DNA of 64,000 nucleotides, taken from the NCBI RefSeq assembly GCF_049933045.1, contig NZ_CP187926.1, positions 1,612,001-1,676,000 of the forward strand, given 5' to 3'. This document shows, piece by piece, positions 35,201-44,635 of the stretch. Position 1 is the first letter of the stretch. Each line of letters begins with the position of its first letter. The notes under the pieces are model-generated. The model searched no databases, was not told the DNA's origin, and saw nothing but the letters and a program-made list of their open reading frames with translations. This DNA comes from Pseudocolwellia sp049933045. Lineage in GTDB: Bacteria; Pseudomonadota; Gammaproteobacteria; Enterobacterales; Alteromonadaceae. The translations under genes were made by a program, and so were the position numbers.

Positions 35201-36237
35201 TCGCGATTCCAGTTATCTTGATTTGTAGATTGTGAACCACTACCGTTTGAAGACTTAGCTAGCGAAATACCACGGTAGAATAAAATTACGTTATCGCTGT
35301 TTAAAGGATCTTCATCAGTTTGCGTTAATGCAGTCCACGCTTCTGAATAAGTAAGGTTTTTGTGATCAGCTGAAATTGCAGCAGTAATTCTTTCTTTAAT
35401 AATTTCTTGAGATTGTTCGGTATCTACAGCATCAAATACTTGTTCATAATATACAGAACCATCAAATGTTGATGCGTCAGCAATTTTTGTTAAATCAGGA
35501 CAATTAAAACAAGCGTCGGTAATAATGTCTGAATCTGGCGTTTCATCAACTTCACCAGTACCATCGTCTACGCCATCATCTCCACCGTCATCACTTCCGT
35601 CGCCATTACCTTGTGAAGTAACAAGAACATCATCTAATCTAATGTATTCTGAACCTGCGTTGTTTTGCATAGCGACTTTTATTACTAAGGTTGAACCTTC
35701 AGCAATATCAGCTTCTACAGTAGAAGAAGTAAAGTCATCAATTAACGTATGTTCACTGCTCCCTAAACCTTCCCAGTTTGGTACTTGAACAAACGCAGCA
35801 CCATCAACAGAATAGTATAGGTCGAAAAAGTCACTATTTTCGTGTGTACCATCTTCAGAGGCTAAAACAGATAATTTAATATCGGTTTTATTAGCAATAT
35901 CAATAGATTCAGAAATCCATTCAACCACACCATCAACATCTCTAGCTTCCATTACTGCATTGGTTACTTTAAACCAATCAGAAGTTGCCGTTAATGCAGC
36001 GTTACTAATGTCGATAGACCAACGATCAACGCCAGACAAATCTATCGTCGAGTTAACAGCACCTTTATTATCTAATGCGGGATCATTAAAGTTTTCGCTC
36101 CAGATATCTTCTGCAAAAGCAGATGAACTAATTAATAAAGCTGACGATATACATAAAGCGACTTTACTTTTTGTATGCATAAACCGAGTTGATCTTGGTA
36201 CTAATGAATCGACTTTAATAGTCTTTTTCTTAAACAT
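32203..36237 (-). CDS. Large extracellular nuclease (endonuclease I, lamin-tail, ExeM-type and dockerin-like domains)
   Basis: 1344 residues from ATG 36237 with GGAGTG upstream; the frame opens four codons earlier at TTG. After a signal peptide and a beta-sandwich, residues about 248-510 are an endonuclease I domain (WNREHVWAKSHGFPET and DIHHLRPTDISVNSSRGN). PTDPEP linkers separate a lamin-tail domain (LFISEYIEGSSFNKAVEIYN) and an OB-like segment. Residues about 965-1285 are an endonuclease/exonuclease/phosphatase domain of ExeM/NucH type (VASFNVLNYF, GLMEIENDGY, GDLNAYAKEEP, SDHDPVV). The last 62 residues have two calcium-loop repeats, DFDADGDIDRNDV and DFNNDGVVNTSDA, as in dockerins. It probably degrades extracellular DNA for nutrition or biofilm remodelling. 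Confidence 0.92.
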   Translation of the reverse strand: MFKKKTIKVDSLVPRSTRFMHTKSKVALCISSALLISSSAFAEDIWSENFNDPALDNKGAVNSTIDLSGVDRWSIDISNAALTATSDWFKVTNAVMEARDVDGVVEWISESIDIANKTDIKLSVLASEDGTHENSDFFDLYYSVDGAAFVQVPNWEGLGSSEHTLIDDFTSSTVEADIAEGSTLVIKVAMQNNAGSEYIRLDDVLVTSQGNGDGSDDGGDDGVDDGTGEVDETPDSDIITDACFNCPDLTKIADASTFDGSVYYEQVFDAVDTEQSQEIIKERITAAISADHKNLTYSEAWTALTQTDEDPLNSDNVILFYRGISLAKSSNGSGSQSTNQDNWNREHVWAKSHGFPETSAEAYSDIHHLRPTDISVNSSRGNLDFDYSDNALAESPENRVDSDSFEPRDAVKGDVARIVFYMDTRYEGNDTTPDLAVVNRLTSTGEANLGKLCALLSWNESDPVDEFEQERNNKIYEFQGNRNPFIDHPEWISKVYTESCTDEEVTEPTDPEPTDPEPTEPAPGGADLFISEYIEGSSFNKAVEIYNPTLASIDLSSYSFKLYSNGSVTPSTTLSLTGQLASGDVLVLGNSQATEELASKIDVFTGAANFNGDDYIELTNGDTIIDSVGVFGVKESWGGNVTLVRKSTITQGDADRTDTFVVDDEWDSLASDTFSFLGAHNAEPSEPTDPTDPTDPEEPTEPTLPLGSCSDTADYINVIQGSGDASLFAGETKVIEGVVTLVDTSLNGYFVQEESVDQDASTETSEGLFVLDENSSVMPTVGNRIRVQGVVEESFARTQLTASTTYTDCGVGESISAQSISLPVDSFADWEKVEGMLITVSHDLNVSDSFTLTRFGELTLSNGRLLKPTNVYAANSAEAIALTDRNSRNRLILDDMNSSQNPEVVPFPSSPLSYTNTVRLGDTVSNLTAVIDYSFGSYRALPVGAPQFIATNNRTNEPEFSNVGSLKVASFNVLNYFNGDGLGGGFPTERGADTAEEFTRQSDKIVAALVAINADIVGLMEIENDGYETNSAISDLVTKLNSQMGEGTYSYVNPNMSTLGTDAIAVGLIYKPANVSLEGSAVTTTESPFNTSNRQPLVQTFKEIASNEVLTIAVNHFKSKGSCGSATGANADSGDGQGCWNELRTQAASTLTAWLATQPTGTADTDVIIMGDLNAYAKEEPILEIENNGYQNLVEKSLGHNGYSYSFDGELGYLDHALASDTLTSQVLETTVWHINADEPGSFDYNTEFKTDSQISSYYGSDAYRASDHDPVVISLTLSSEQALVGDFDADGDIDRNDVIAFTLLVRQGEATDMANDFNNDGVVNTSDARSLMSLCTRSRCATE

Positions 36238-36562
36238 TGAACACTCCAAATGATAACTTAATTAAAATATAAATCAGGTAAAAACACGAACTCCGTACTG
36301 ATGTAAATAATGACGTGAAATTGTTACATTAATGTTATTGATATATTACACAATACAAAAACCTGACTACATAGTCTACTTTATAATTGCAAGTAAGCTT
36401 TATGTCACATGAATAATTTTCATCTAGCTAACCAAATAGACAATAAACGAAGTCCGTTTAAAAATCATTCGATTCTCTTCTAGGCAAGGTAATTAAAGGG
36501 CTTAATCAATATAGATATTTTATTGTGGTGTAATCATGTGCGGTGATAAAAGAGCAGACATA
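36238..36562. other. Gene-free region upstream of the nuclease gene
   Basis: About 325 bp, very AT-rich. It must carry the nuclease promoter on the minus strand. I see no ORF, RNA gene or clear operator. Confidence 0.45.
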
Positions 36563-36592
36563 AAAAAGCCAGCTACCGACAGTGCTGGCTAT
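36563..36592 (-). terminator. Terminator downstream of the YdjA-like gene
   Basis: Arms AGCCAGC and GCTGGCT with a run of six T on the minus strand. Confidence 0.85.
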
Positions 36593-36659
36593 TAGCAATA
36601 AATTGAAGAAAATATACAAAATAAAAATGTTAACAGATATTTTTATTTACACATTTGAA

Positions 36660-37208
36660 TTATTTCAAATAAGTCACACAACCTTCGTAAGGCTTAGCAG
36701 GTTTAGCGGGTCTAACCTTTTTTTCAGTTCCTATATATAAGTAGCCAACAATATCATCCTGTCTATCCACATTGAGTGCATATTTAACTGAATTGTTGTA
36801 GCTTAATTCTCCTGTACGCCATACCGCACCAAAACCTAAACTGAATGCCATCATTTGCATAGCATGAACGCAACAACCCGCCGCTACTAACTGTTCTTGT
36901 TTAGGTACTTTATGTTCTTGATACTTAGTACTAACAATAATGATAAGTGGAGCTCGAAAAGGCATATTGCGTGTTTTTTCTAGTTTAGCTTCGTCATCAG
37001 TTTGTAATTGCACAGCATTAACAAAATACTCACTCAGTTTGTTAAGACCTTCGCCTTGAACAAGGGTGAAATGCCATGGCGTAAGAGCACCATGATCAGG
37101 TACTCTCATACCAGCACTTAAAATATTATGTAAATCTTCACCTGCTGGTGCTGGCTCACATAAGTGTGGATTAGACTGGCGAGTTAACAGTAATTCAGTG
37201 CTGTTCAT
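36660..37208 (-). CDS. ydjA: Nitroreductase family protein YdjA
   Basis: 182 residues. LLTRQSNPHL at the N terminus, RVPDHGALTPWHFTLVQGEG and GFGAVWRTGE are the FMN-binding blocks of the small YdjA-type nitroreductases, which bind FMN as homodimers and reduce nitro- or quinone-like compounds with NAD(P)H. Its natural substrate is unknown. It sits just downstream of hrpA on the same strand but has its own terminator. Confidence 0.9.
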   Translation of the reverse strand: MNSTELLLTRQSNPHLCEPAPAGEDLHNILSAGMRVPDHGALTPWHFTLVQGEGLNKLSEYFVNAVQLQTDDEAKLEKTRNMPFRAPLIIIVSTKYQEHKVPKQEQLVAAGCCVHAMQMMAFSLGFGAVWRTGELSYNNSVKYALNVDRQDDIVGYLYIGTEKKVRPAKPAKPYEGCVTYLK

Positions 37209-37293
37209 AGTTATTCAATTCTCATATTTTATTGTGCTATTTGTTAAGCCTATATTATTAGCTTAAATCCGTGTAGCGAAGAACATGTATATA

Positions 37294-40200
37294 TTAAAAT
37301 TCTTTTAAGTGATTTAACACTCGTTTAGTTGAAATAGGATAAGGCATTTTAAGGTTTTGCGCATATAGCGACACCTTTAATTCTTCCAACATCCAAGTTA
37401 CATCCGACAACTCTTTCGATAATGGCTGCCCTTTCTTCTGCTTACTTAATACCGTTTGATAAGCCGTTTGAGCTTTCTCAATTTCGATCATTTTTAATCG
37501 GTCTTGATTAGGATCAATAGGTAACTTCTCTAAACGTCTGATAACAGCTTGTAAATATCTGTTTATATCATCAAGTTTGTTATGACCTGACTCAGTTACA
37601 AAACCCTTAAACACCAGTGTCTCTAAATGCTGTTTAATATCACCATGTGATTGAATGATGTTTAAACTCACGTTACCTTTTAATTTTTTACGTATGTCAT
37701 GAGCAGTACTCAGCGCTTTTTCTACTTTTATAGCACTGTCTAAAACACAATCTGCTATTTCGGCACGTATGTAATCTTTAGCTTTAGTAAACTCTTGTTC
37801 ACTACGTGGCAAAGGTCCATGAGTAAGCAATAAATGCTGACACGCTGCCACAATACAATCTTGCAATAGGTCGGTAATAGATCCAAACGGATTAAAGTAC
37901 AAACCTAACTTGGCTTTATTTGGTAGCTTTTCTTGCAGATATTTAATCGGTGAAGGAATGTTAAGTAAAATTAATCGGCTTGCACCTTTTAACATAGCTT
38001 GCTCGGCAATTTCTTGTTGCTCGAATAACTCAATCGAAACGCTTTTGTTATGATCGACTAAAGCTGGAAAGGCTTTGATAGTGATATTAGCCACTTTCTT
38101 CTCGTAGCCTGTTGGCAAGTCTTTAAAGTCCCAGGTTTCAATATCAGCTCTTTCAATGCCTTTATCTGCTACTTGCTTGATCGATGCTTTAACTTTGCCT
38201 TGCAGCTCAGCTTTTAATAAATCGAGATCACGACCTTGTTTAACCAGTTTGTTTTTCTCGTTTAGCACTTTAAAGTTCATGGTTAAATGAATAGGTAATT
38301 CAATATGTTCCCAAGAGTTTTCAGGTAATCTTACGCCTGTCATTCTTAGTAGTTGTTTTTCAAGCACTTCAACTAAAGGTTTATCCGTGTCTGTCATTGC
38401 TGTTACACAGGCTTCTGCATAATTAGGTGCAGGAACAAAATTCCTGCGTAGTGATTTAGGTAAACCTTTAATCAAGGCAACAACCAAGTCGAAGCGTAAA
38501 GCAGGTATTAACCAATCAAAACCGTGGTCATGTACTTGGTTCAGAATGCCAATAGGGATAATAACGCTAATACCATCATCTACATCACCTGGTGTGAAGT
38601 GATATTCTAATGGCAGGGTTAGGTTGTCTTGCTGCCAAGTATCAGGGTATTCGGTTTTAGATAACTCCTCTGAGCTCTCGTTTAACAAAAATTCTTTCGT
38701 AAAATGTAATAGCTTACCGTTTTGCTGCTTTTCTTTTTTCCACCACGACAAGAAGCTACGTTGACAGTTAATGTGTTCAGGCAATTTAGATGAGTAAAAA
38801 TCTACAAGGTGTTGCTCGTCAATTAAGAAATCTTTACGTCGGGCTTTTTTCTCTAAGTTTTCAATTTCTTCAACAAGTGCTTTGTTCGCTTTGAAGAAGT
38901 TTTCTTGAATGGTGCAATCAGCGTTAACTAAAGCTTCTCTGATGAAAATTTCACGACAAGTATCTGGCTCAATCTTATTAAAATTAACTTTACGATTAGC
39001 CACTAAAATCAAACCATAAAGAGATACTTGCTCTGATGCCATAACAGCACCCTGCTTCTTCTCCCAATGAGGTTCGCTATAGCTCTTTTTAACTAAATGA
39101 TCGGCTAAAGGTTCAATCCATTGAGCATCAATTTTACCCACCATACGAGCAAACAAACGGCTCGTTTCAACGAGTTCAGCACCCATTACCCATTTCGGCG
39201 ACTTTTTAGCGACACCAGAACCAGGGAATATATAAAACTTACTACTACGAGCACCTTTGTATTCACGGTTTTCGTCAAGCTGACCTATATGACTTAATAA
39301 TCCAGAAAGTATAGCTTGATGAATAATATCTTGATTACCTTCACCTTCATAATCGATTCGTGTTATCGGTGTTTTCAAATCGCGGAAAGTAGACTTTAAT
39401 TGCGTAAGAATATCCTGCCATTCTCTAATACGCATATAAGCAATAAAATCTTTTTGGCACATACGTCTAAATTGATTACTGCTTAATTCTTTTTGCTGAT
39501 CGGTAATATAATTCCATAAGTTAAGTAAACTAATAAAGTCAGACTCAGGATCTTTAAAACGATTATGCTTTTCGTCAGCTGCTTGTTGTTTCTCGTGCGG
39601 TCGTTCACGAGGATCTTGAATACTTAACGCACTAACAATAATTAATACTTGTTCGACACAACCTAAATCGATTGCAGTAAGGATCATTTTTGAAAGTCGA
39701 GGGTCAATAGAGAACTTTGAAAGCAAGCGCCCTATTTTAGTTAATACCGGACCTTTTGTGTTTTGAGCTTTAGCTGACTGGCTTTTATTTGACTGATCTT
39801 TACTTGTGGCTTTTCCTTGATAGGAAATAGCCGCAAGTTCTTCTAATAATTTAACACCATCATTTATGTTACGGCCATCAGGTGGCTGTACAAAGGGGAA
39901 GTCTGAAATATCACCTAAATCGAGAGCAAGCATTTGTAGAATAACAGTTGCTAAGTTTGTTCTTACAATTTCAGGATCGGTAAACTCAGGACGACCTAAA
40001 AAGTCTTCTTCTGAATATAAACGAATACAAACACCTGCAGATACACGACCACATCGACCAGAGCGTTGATTTGCACTCGCTTGTGAAATGGCTTCAATCG
40101 GTAAACGTTGTACTTTTGTTCGGTAGCTATAACGAGAAATACGCGCAGTACCGGGGTCAATTACATATTTAATACCTGGCACGGTTAAGCTCGTTTCGGC

Positions 40201-41289
40201 AACGTTGGTGGCTAAAACTATATTACGCCCTGTGTGAGGCTGAAAAATTTTGTTTTGCTCTTGTACCGTTAAACGAGAATACAAAGGTAAAATATTGGTA
40301 TGGCGTAAGTTTGCTTTTTCTAACGCACTTGCTGTGTCTCTAATTTCACGTTCACCATTCAAAAAGATAAGAATGTCGCCGCTACTTACATCAGTTAGTT
40401 CGTCTACAGCATCTAAAATACCGGTAATAACGTCTGCATCATCACGTTGTGAACTGCCTTCATTTGAGTCATCAGCACGTGGTTCATTTAACGGGCGATA
40501 CAATATATCTACAGGGAATGTTCTTCCGGAAACTTCAATAATAGGTGCATCGTTAAAGTGCTTTGAGAAACGTTGAGGATCTATGGTTGCCGACGTAATA
40601 ATAACTTTTAAATCTGGGCGTTTAGGTAATATTTGCTTCAAGTAACCTAAAATGAAATCTATATTTAAACTACGTTCATGAGCTTCATCAATAATTAGCG
40701 TATCGTATTGACGTAACAATCGATCCGTTTGCATTTCAGCTAACAAAATACCATCAGTCATTAACTTTATATGACTGTGTTCATCAACCATATCGTTAAA
40801 ACGAACTTTATAACCAACAGAAGTCCCTAGCTTGGTATTTAACTCTTCGGCAATACGAGTTGCTACAGTACGTGCTGCAATTCGTCGGGGTTGTGTATGA
40901 CCAATAATGGCATCAATACCACGACCGAGTTCTAAACAAATTTTAGGAATTTGAGTGGTTTTACCTGAACCCGTTTCACCCGCGATGATAGTCACTTGGT
41001 TGTTTTTAATGGTTTCGCTGATGTGTTTAACGTTTTGAGAAACAGGTAACGATTCATTATAAGTAACTTTAGGTAACTTACTGATTTTAGATTGTTTGTT
41101 AGCTAATGACTTTTCTATAAGAGACGCTGCTTGTAGTAACGCGTTATTTCTTTTATCACCTTCACTCAGCTTTTTAGCATTAATTAATCTATTTTTAATA
41201 CGACCTATATCGCAGCTTTTTATTTTGGTTAATAGATCAAAAAGAGATTGAATTTCTGGGATGGGATTTGGACTGATTTCTAACGACAC
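37294..41289 (-). CDS. hrpA: ATP-dependent RNA helicase HrpA
   Basis: 1331 residues, close to the roughly 1300 of E. coli HrpA. The DExH core has Walker A GETGSGKTTQIPKI near residue 104, LIIDEAHERSLNIDFILGY (DEAH), TSATIDPQRFSKHF and the C-terminal helicase motifs NVAETSLTVPGI and QRSGRCGRVSAG, then an HA2/OB region and the long DUF3418 C-terminal part. HrpA is a cytosolic helicase implicated in rescue of stalled ribosomes and mRNA processing. The start ATG at 41289 gives the expected N terminus. Confidence 0.97.
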   Translation of the reverse strand: MSLEISPNPIPEIQSLFDLLTKIKSCDIGRIKNRLINAKKLSEGDKRNNALLQAASLIEKSLANKQSKISKLPKVTYNESLPVSQNVKHISETIKNNQVTIIAGETGSGKTTQIPKICLELGRGIDAIIGHTQPRRIAARTVATRIAEELNTKLGTSVGYKVRFNDMVDEHSHIKLMTDGILLAEMQTDRLLRQYDTLIIDEAHERSLNIDFILGYLKQILPKRPDLKVIITSATIDPQRFSKHFNDAPIIEVSGRTFPVDILYRPLNEPRADDSNEGSSQRDDADVITGILDAVDELTDVSSGDILIFLNGEREIRDTASALEKANLRHTNILPLYSRLTVQEQNKIFQPHTGRNIVLATNVAETSLTVPGIKYVIDPGTARISRYSYRTKVQRLPIEAISQASANQRSGRCGRVSAGVCIRLYSEEDFLGRPEFTDPEIVRTNLATVILQMLALDLGDISDFPFVQPPDGRNINDGVKLLEELAAISYQGKATSKDQSNKSQSAKAQNTKGPVLTKIGRLLSKFSIDPRLSKMILTAIDLGCVEQVLIIVSALSIQDPRERPHEKQQAADEKHNRFKDPESDFISLLNLWNYITDQQKELSSNQFRRMCQKDFIAYMRIREWQDILTQLKSTFRDLKTPITRIDYEGEGNQDIIHQAILSGLLSHIGQLDENREYKGARSSKFYIFPGSGVAKKSPKWVMGAELVETSRLFARMVGKIDAQWIEPLADHLVKKSYSEPHWEKKQGAVMASEQVSLYGLILVANRKVNFNKIEPDTCREIFIREALVNADCTIQENFFKANKALVEEIENLEKKARRKDFLIDEQHLVDFYSSKLPEHINCQRSFLSWWKKEKQQNGKLLHFTKEFLLNESSEELSKTEYPDTWQQDNLTLPLEYHFTPGDVDDGISVIIPIGILNQVHDHGFDWLIPALRFDLVVALIKGLPKSLRRNFVPAPNYAEACVTAMTDTDKPLVEVLEKQLLRMTGVRLPENSWEHIELPIHLTMNFKVLNEKNKLVKQGRDLDLLKAELQGKVKASIKQVADKGIERADIETWDFKDLPTGYEKKVANITIKAFPALVDHNKSVSIELFEQQEIAEQAMLKGASRLILLNIPSPIKYLQEKLPNKAKLGLYFNPFGSITDLLQDCIVAACQHLLLTHGPLPRSEQEFTKAKDYIRAEIADCVLDSAIKVEKALSTAHDIRKKLKGNVSLNIIQSHGDIKQHLETLVFKGFVTESGHNKLDDINRYLQAVIRRLEKLPIDPNQDRLKMIEIEKAQTAYQTVLSKQKKGQPLSKELSDVTWMLEELKVSLYAQNLKMPYPISTKRVLNHLKEF

Positions 41290-41704
41290 AACAGGCTCTA
41301 ATACTTATTTACATTGCGCATATAATATCAGTTTCTACCTAAAATGGCAGCAAGTTCACCTTATTTGTTTTATCTTTCATCCTTTATCAGTGATGAGGTT
41401 AAGCATCATAATCAGTTGATTTACTGTTAAAAATAATCTTTTGGGTTAAATATTAGATGTTAAACCAAACGGATTAATTTATTGAGTAACTTAGAGCTAC
41501 ATTAGCAAGCTTAGAACAAGCAAAATTGATTAAACATAGTTTAACCAAAAGCGACAAACAATTATGACTAAACTGTAACCCTGTAAAGTGATTTGTTAAT
41601 ATAAAGACCTTCATAATTAAATGTGTTTATAATGATGCGTTTACACTACATAACTTTTTGTTATTAAAACTTATTACTTTCAATAATTGGAGAAATATCT
41701 CGCT
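41290..41704. other. Gene-free region between hrpA and nfsA with a half repeat
   Basis: About 415 bp between divergent genes. Besides promoters it holds the half-repeat ACCAAACGGATTAATTTA at 41465, related to the palindrome at 30202. Nothing else is recognisable. Confidence 0.5.
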
Positions 41705-42442
41705 ATGAATCCTATTTTAGAAGCCCAGTTAAATCATCGTTCTATACGTTCGTATACTGACAAACCAATAGACTCGACACTTTTGCACGAACTGGTTAGG
41801 CATGCTCAGGGCGCTGCATCGTCAAGCTTTATTCAGGCTTACTCAATCATTCGAGTGAACAACAAAGCAAGTCGCCAAACTATTGCAACGTTAGCAGGTG
41901 GTCAGCACTGGGTTGAGTCGGCTGCAGAGTTTCTGATTATTTGTGCTGATTTAAGACGTGTTGAAATGGCTTGTGTGAATCAAGATCTAGGCGCGCTTGA
42001 AGGAAATACTGAGCATTTTATTAGTGCGACAGTTGATGCGGCATTAATGGCGCAAAACTTAATGTTGGGTGCTGAATCTGAAGGTTTAGGTGCGGTATTT
42101 ATTGGGGGAATTAGAAATGACCCTGAAAAGGTTTCTGAGCTTTTAGAGCTTCCAGATCAAGTTTTTCCAGTTTTTGGTTTATGTTTAGGCTGGCCAGATG
42201 CCGTACCAGAACTAAAACCTAGATTCCCTGTTGATGTGATTTTGCATGATGAAACTTACGCTAAAAATAAAACAGCGAGTGACATAGCAGCTTACGATGA
42301 GCAAATTGAACAATATTATAAAGAAAGAGGCTCTAACCAGCGTTCAAGTAATTGGTCAGAACAAACAGCAAAAGCTGTGCAAAAGAAGAAACGTGAACAT
42401 ATGTTAGAGTTTTTACAAAAACAAGGGTTTGTTAAATGTTAG
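41705..42442 (+). CDS. nfsA: Oxygen-insensitive NADPH nitroreductase
   Basis: 245 residues from ATG 41705; a TTG six codons upstream is open but less likely. LNHRSIRSYTDKPID is the NfsA/FRP start block, AQGAASSSFIQAYSIIRV and GLGAVFIGGIRND bind FMN, and GLCLGWPD followed by KPRFPVDVILHDETY is characteristic of the NfsA group, with a C-terminal Lys/Arg-rich tail. It reduces nitroaromatics and quinones by two-electron steps with NADPH. Confidence 0.93.
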   Translation: MNPILEAQLNHRSIRSYTDKPIDSTLLHELVRHAQGAASSSFIQAYSIIRVNNKASRQTIATLAGGQHWVESAAEFLIICADLRRVEMACVNQDLGALEGNTEHFISATVDAALMAQNLMLGAESEGLGAVFIGGIRNDPEKVSELLELPDQVFPVFGLCLGWPDAVPELKPRFPVDVILHDETYAKNKTASDIAAYDEQIEQYYKERGSNQRSSNWSEQTAKAVQKKKREHMLEFLQKQGFVKC

Positions 42443-42494
42443 TTAACCCTAATATTTAGCAAATTTTGACCCGACTTCTATCATGATAATAATC

Positions 42495-42525
42495 GTTAAC
42501 GCTGATATAGAATAATCAGTGTTAA
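42495..42525. terminator. Hairpin between convergent nfsA and CBS-domain genes
   Basis: Arms GTTAACGCTGAT and ATCAGTGTTAAC pair at 11 of 12 positions. T runs are weak, so it is only a possible terminator. Confidence 0.5.
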
Positions 42526-42571
42526 CGCTTTCAAAGACTTTAATTTCAGTTTTTTCTTTAATATAAACGAG

Positions 42572-43012
42572 TTAAGCCGTTGATTTGTGACTTAATTTGT
42601 CAGCTATCTCGCCAGAACGCACATGTTTATCAATTGCACGTAATACATCATTTCGACAGATAGTGCCTAACAAGTTGCCATCGTCATCAACAACAGGATA
42701 AACCTTAGGTTTGTTTTGTAGCATATTCTGACCAAGCTCCATCACACTATCGTAAGGCTTAACCGTTAATACCTCTTTGCGCATCATTTCTGAAACGTAG
42801 GCAAAATGCTTGTTATGATAAATGCTGTCTAACATCTTCGCTAACACATCATTTTCAGATAAAAAACCAACTAATTGATTATTAGCATCAATCACTGGCC
42901 CACCTATTTGCTTAGTTTTTAAAAACCGTAGTGACGCTTCTTGAACCACCATATCTGGTGTGAAGGTTACAGGATAGTGATTCATATAATGTTGTACTTG
43001 TAATGATTCCAT
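42572..43012 (-). CDS. Tandem CBS-domain protein
   Basis: 146 residues forming two CBS motifs: VQHYMNHYPVTFTPDMVVQE with GGPVIDANNQLVGFLSENDV, and MMRKEVLTVKPYDSVMEL with VYPVVDDDGNLLGTICRNDV. CBS pairs bind adenine nucleotides and usually regulate a partner; a stand-alone protein of this size is a sensor or regulatory subunit of unknown target. No operon partner is evident. Confidence 0.88.
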   Translation of the reverse strand: MESLQVQHYMNHYPVTFTPDMVVQEASLRFLKTKQIGGPVIDANNQLVGFLSENDVLAKMLDSIYHNKHFAYVSEMMRKEVLTVKPYDSVMELGQNMLQNKPKVYPVVDDDGNLLGTICRNDVLRAIDKHVRSGEIADKLSHKSTA

Positions 43013-43092
43013 ACCATTTGTCCTATATTGTTTTTATTATATTAGCGATATAGTTAACTGTAGACCTAATTAAAGCAAAATTCCTTAATTCT

Positions 43093-43953
43093 TCATTGTT
43101 TTATTAAAGACAATAACGCAGACGCTTCACATTCTGAGTTTGACTGGTTTAGTTGTTTAACGGCTCCTTTATAAGAACTTTTTAAATGCCCTTTTAAGTG
43201 AGGTAAAACCTTATTCTTATCGATATTTTTTAACTTACAAAACATCGCTAAACAATAAACCGTTTCTAGCTCAGTTAATGTAGATTGTCTATTCGCTTGT
43301 CTGTTATTACAAGATCCACATCCACCTTTAAACTGAAAGGCAGTATTAGAAAATATAACACCGAAGCCCATAAAACAAGCAACTAAATCAATTGTTTGAG
43401 ATGTATACTCTTTTCCACCTGGTGGTAACTCAGGTGCATTCATCACTAATAGTGAAGCTAAAATTTGTGTAAATGAAGAAACCAAGTCTTGTGGTTGATT
43501 GACTTGTGACGGGTTATAGCTAATTTCAATAACCTTATTATTACCTGCATTTTCTTTAGATAAACTCTCACCACCGTAACTCACTTCAACAGCATTTCCG
43601 CTGCCATAGCCATCAGTATTTGCTACCGTAACAAGTGCAGACGGACCACGCAATAATCGACTTGTTGCCAACTTAGGTATCAAGTTAGTAGATGCACGAT
43701 GTGGCTCAACTAATACTAATGGCCAGTTTTCCATACCTGCATGTTTAATGGTTTGACTAAACACTTGCTGTGCCATTTCATGAACGCTAGTCACCCTACC
43801 TGGGAAAAAATCATTAGTCGGTAATATTAATTGGCTTTCGTTTTTTAAAAAGTCACCGTTCAGATGAGTTATCGCCCACGAATAAGTATCAGCAATCCAA
43901 TTATGAACACTATCTTCTACTACGGGTTTGGTTTTAAATAAGTCTAAAATCAT
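43093..43953 (-). CDS. Conserved hypothetical protein with a CxxC-type motif
   Basis: 286 residues, cytosolic by composition. GGCGSCNNRQANRQSTLTEL near residue 209 has C-G-S-C and is followed by ETVYCLAMFCKL, so up to four cysteines could bind metal or form a redox pair. The segment LPTNDFFPGRVTSVHEMAQQ in the N-terminal half is also striking. I do not recognise a named family. It lies between the CBS gene and creA but spacing gives no operon. Confidence 0.6.
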   Translation of the reverse strand: MILDLFKTKPVVEDSVHNWIADTYSWAITHLNGDFLKNESQLILPTNDFFPGRVTSVHEMAQQVFSQTIKHAGMENWPLVLVEPHRASTNLIPKLATSRLLRGPSALVTVANTDGYGSGNAVEVSYGGESLSKENAGNNKVIEISYNPSQVNQPQDLVSSFTQILASLLVMNAPELPPGGKEYTSQTIDLVACFMGFGVIFSNTAFQFKGGCGSCNNRQANRQSTLTELETVYCLAMFCKLKNIDKNKVLPHLKGHLKSSYKGAVKQLNQSNSECEASALLSLIKQ

Positions 43954-43989
43954 AAGTATGTTTGTATCTCTTTAATTTATATCATTCTA

Positions 43990-44496
43990 TTAACTGGATT
44001 TTTTAGCCTGCTGTAGTGCCCAATTCCAACCTTGCGTATTAAATAAGGCAATAGTTGAAAGCGAATGGTGATGGCTACCGCTCGACTCCTTTGTAGAATA
44101 AGACAGGTAAATTAAGGTTTTGTGTTCAGCATCGTAAATTCTACGTACTTTTAAGCTTTTAAATAAAATACTTTTTGACTGCTTGAAAACAATATCGCCG
44201 TCTTTAGAACGATCAACCTGTTTCAGTTGCTCTTCAGTTATAGGTCCAGTTTGTCGACACGCAATAGACATGTCAGACGGATCACTAAAATCTAAATTCG
44301 CTTCAACATGGCTAATATGACAAGTTACGCCAGAAATAATAGGATCTTGCTTGGCCTCAATAACAACATCTTTTGTGGTAAATAAACCTAAGCTGACTTT
44401 ACCTACGTTGTCTGAACAACCCGCCAATAAACCTAAAGCAAGAACAGATGGAACAAGTGCAGATTTTGAGATCGCAGAGAATGAGAAATTTTTCAT
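43990..44496 (-). CDS. creA: CreA family lipoprotein
   Basis: 168 residues from ATG 44496 (MKNFSFSAIS), preceded by GGTGA; the frame opens four codons earlier. LALGLLAGCSD is a lipobox. The mature part, DPIISGVTCHISHVE and SDMSIACRQTGPI, carries the CreA family pattern with a conserved Cys pair. CreA is periplasmic and its biochemical role is unknown. Confidence 0.88.
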   Translation of the reverse strand: MKNFSFSAISKSALVPSVLALGLLAGCSDNVGKVSLGLFTTKDVVIEAKQDPIISGVTCHISHVEANLDFSDPSDMSIACRQTGPITEEQLKQVDRSKDGDIVFKQSKSILFKSLKVRRIYDAEHKTLIYLSYSTKESSGSHHHSLSTIALFNTQGWNWALQQAKKSS

Positions 44497-44635
44497 AAGG
44501 TTCACCAAAGAGTTAATATAAACAAATAGTAAACCATATTAGGCAAGGAAGTTAGCTGATTTTAGTATTCGGCCAAATGAAGATGTTGAATATCCAGAAT
44601 AACTACACACTCAGAATAAATAACCCAGTAAGAAC

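Noticed and set aside
42495..42525. LexA box in the nfsA-CBS gap
   Set aside because: The repeat is GTTAAC-based, lacks CTGT...ACAG, and lies between convergent genes.
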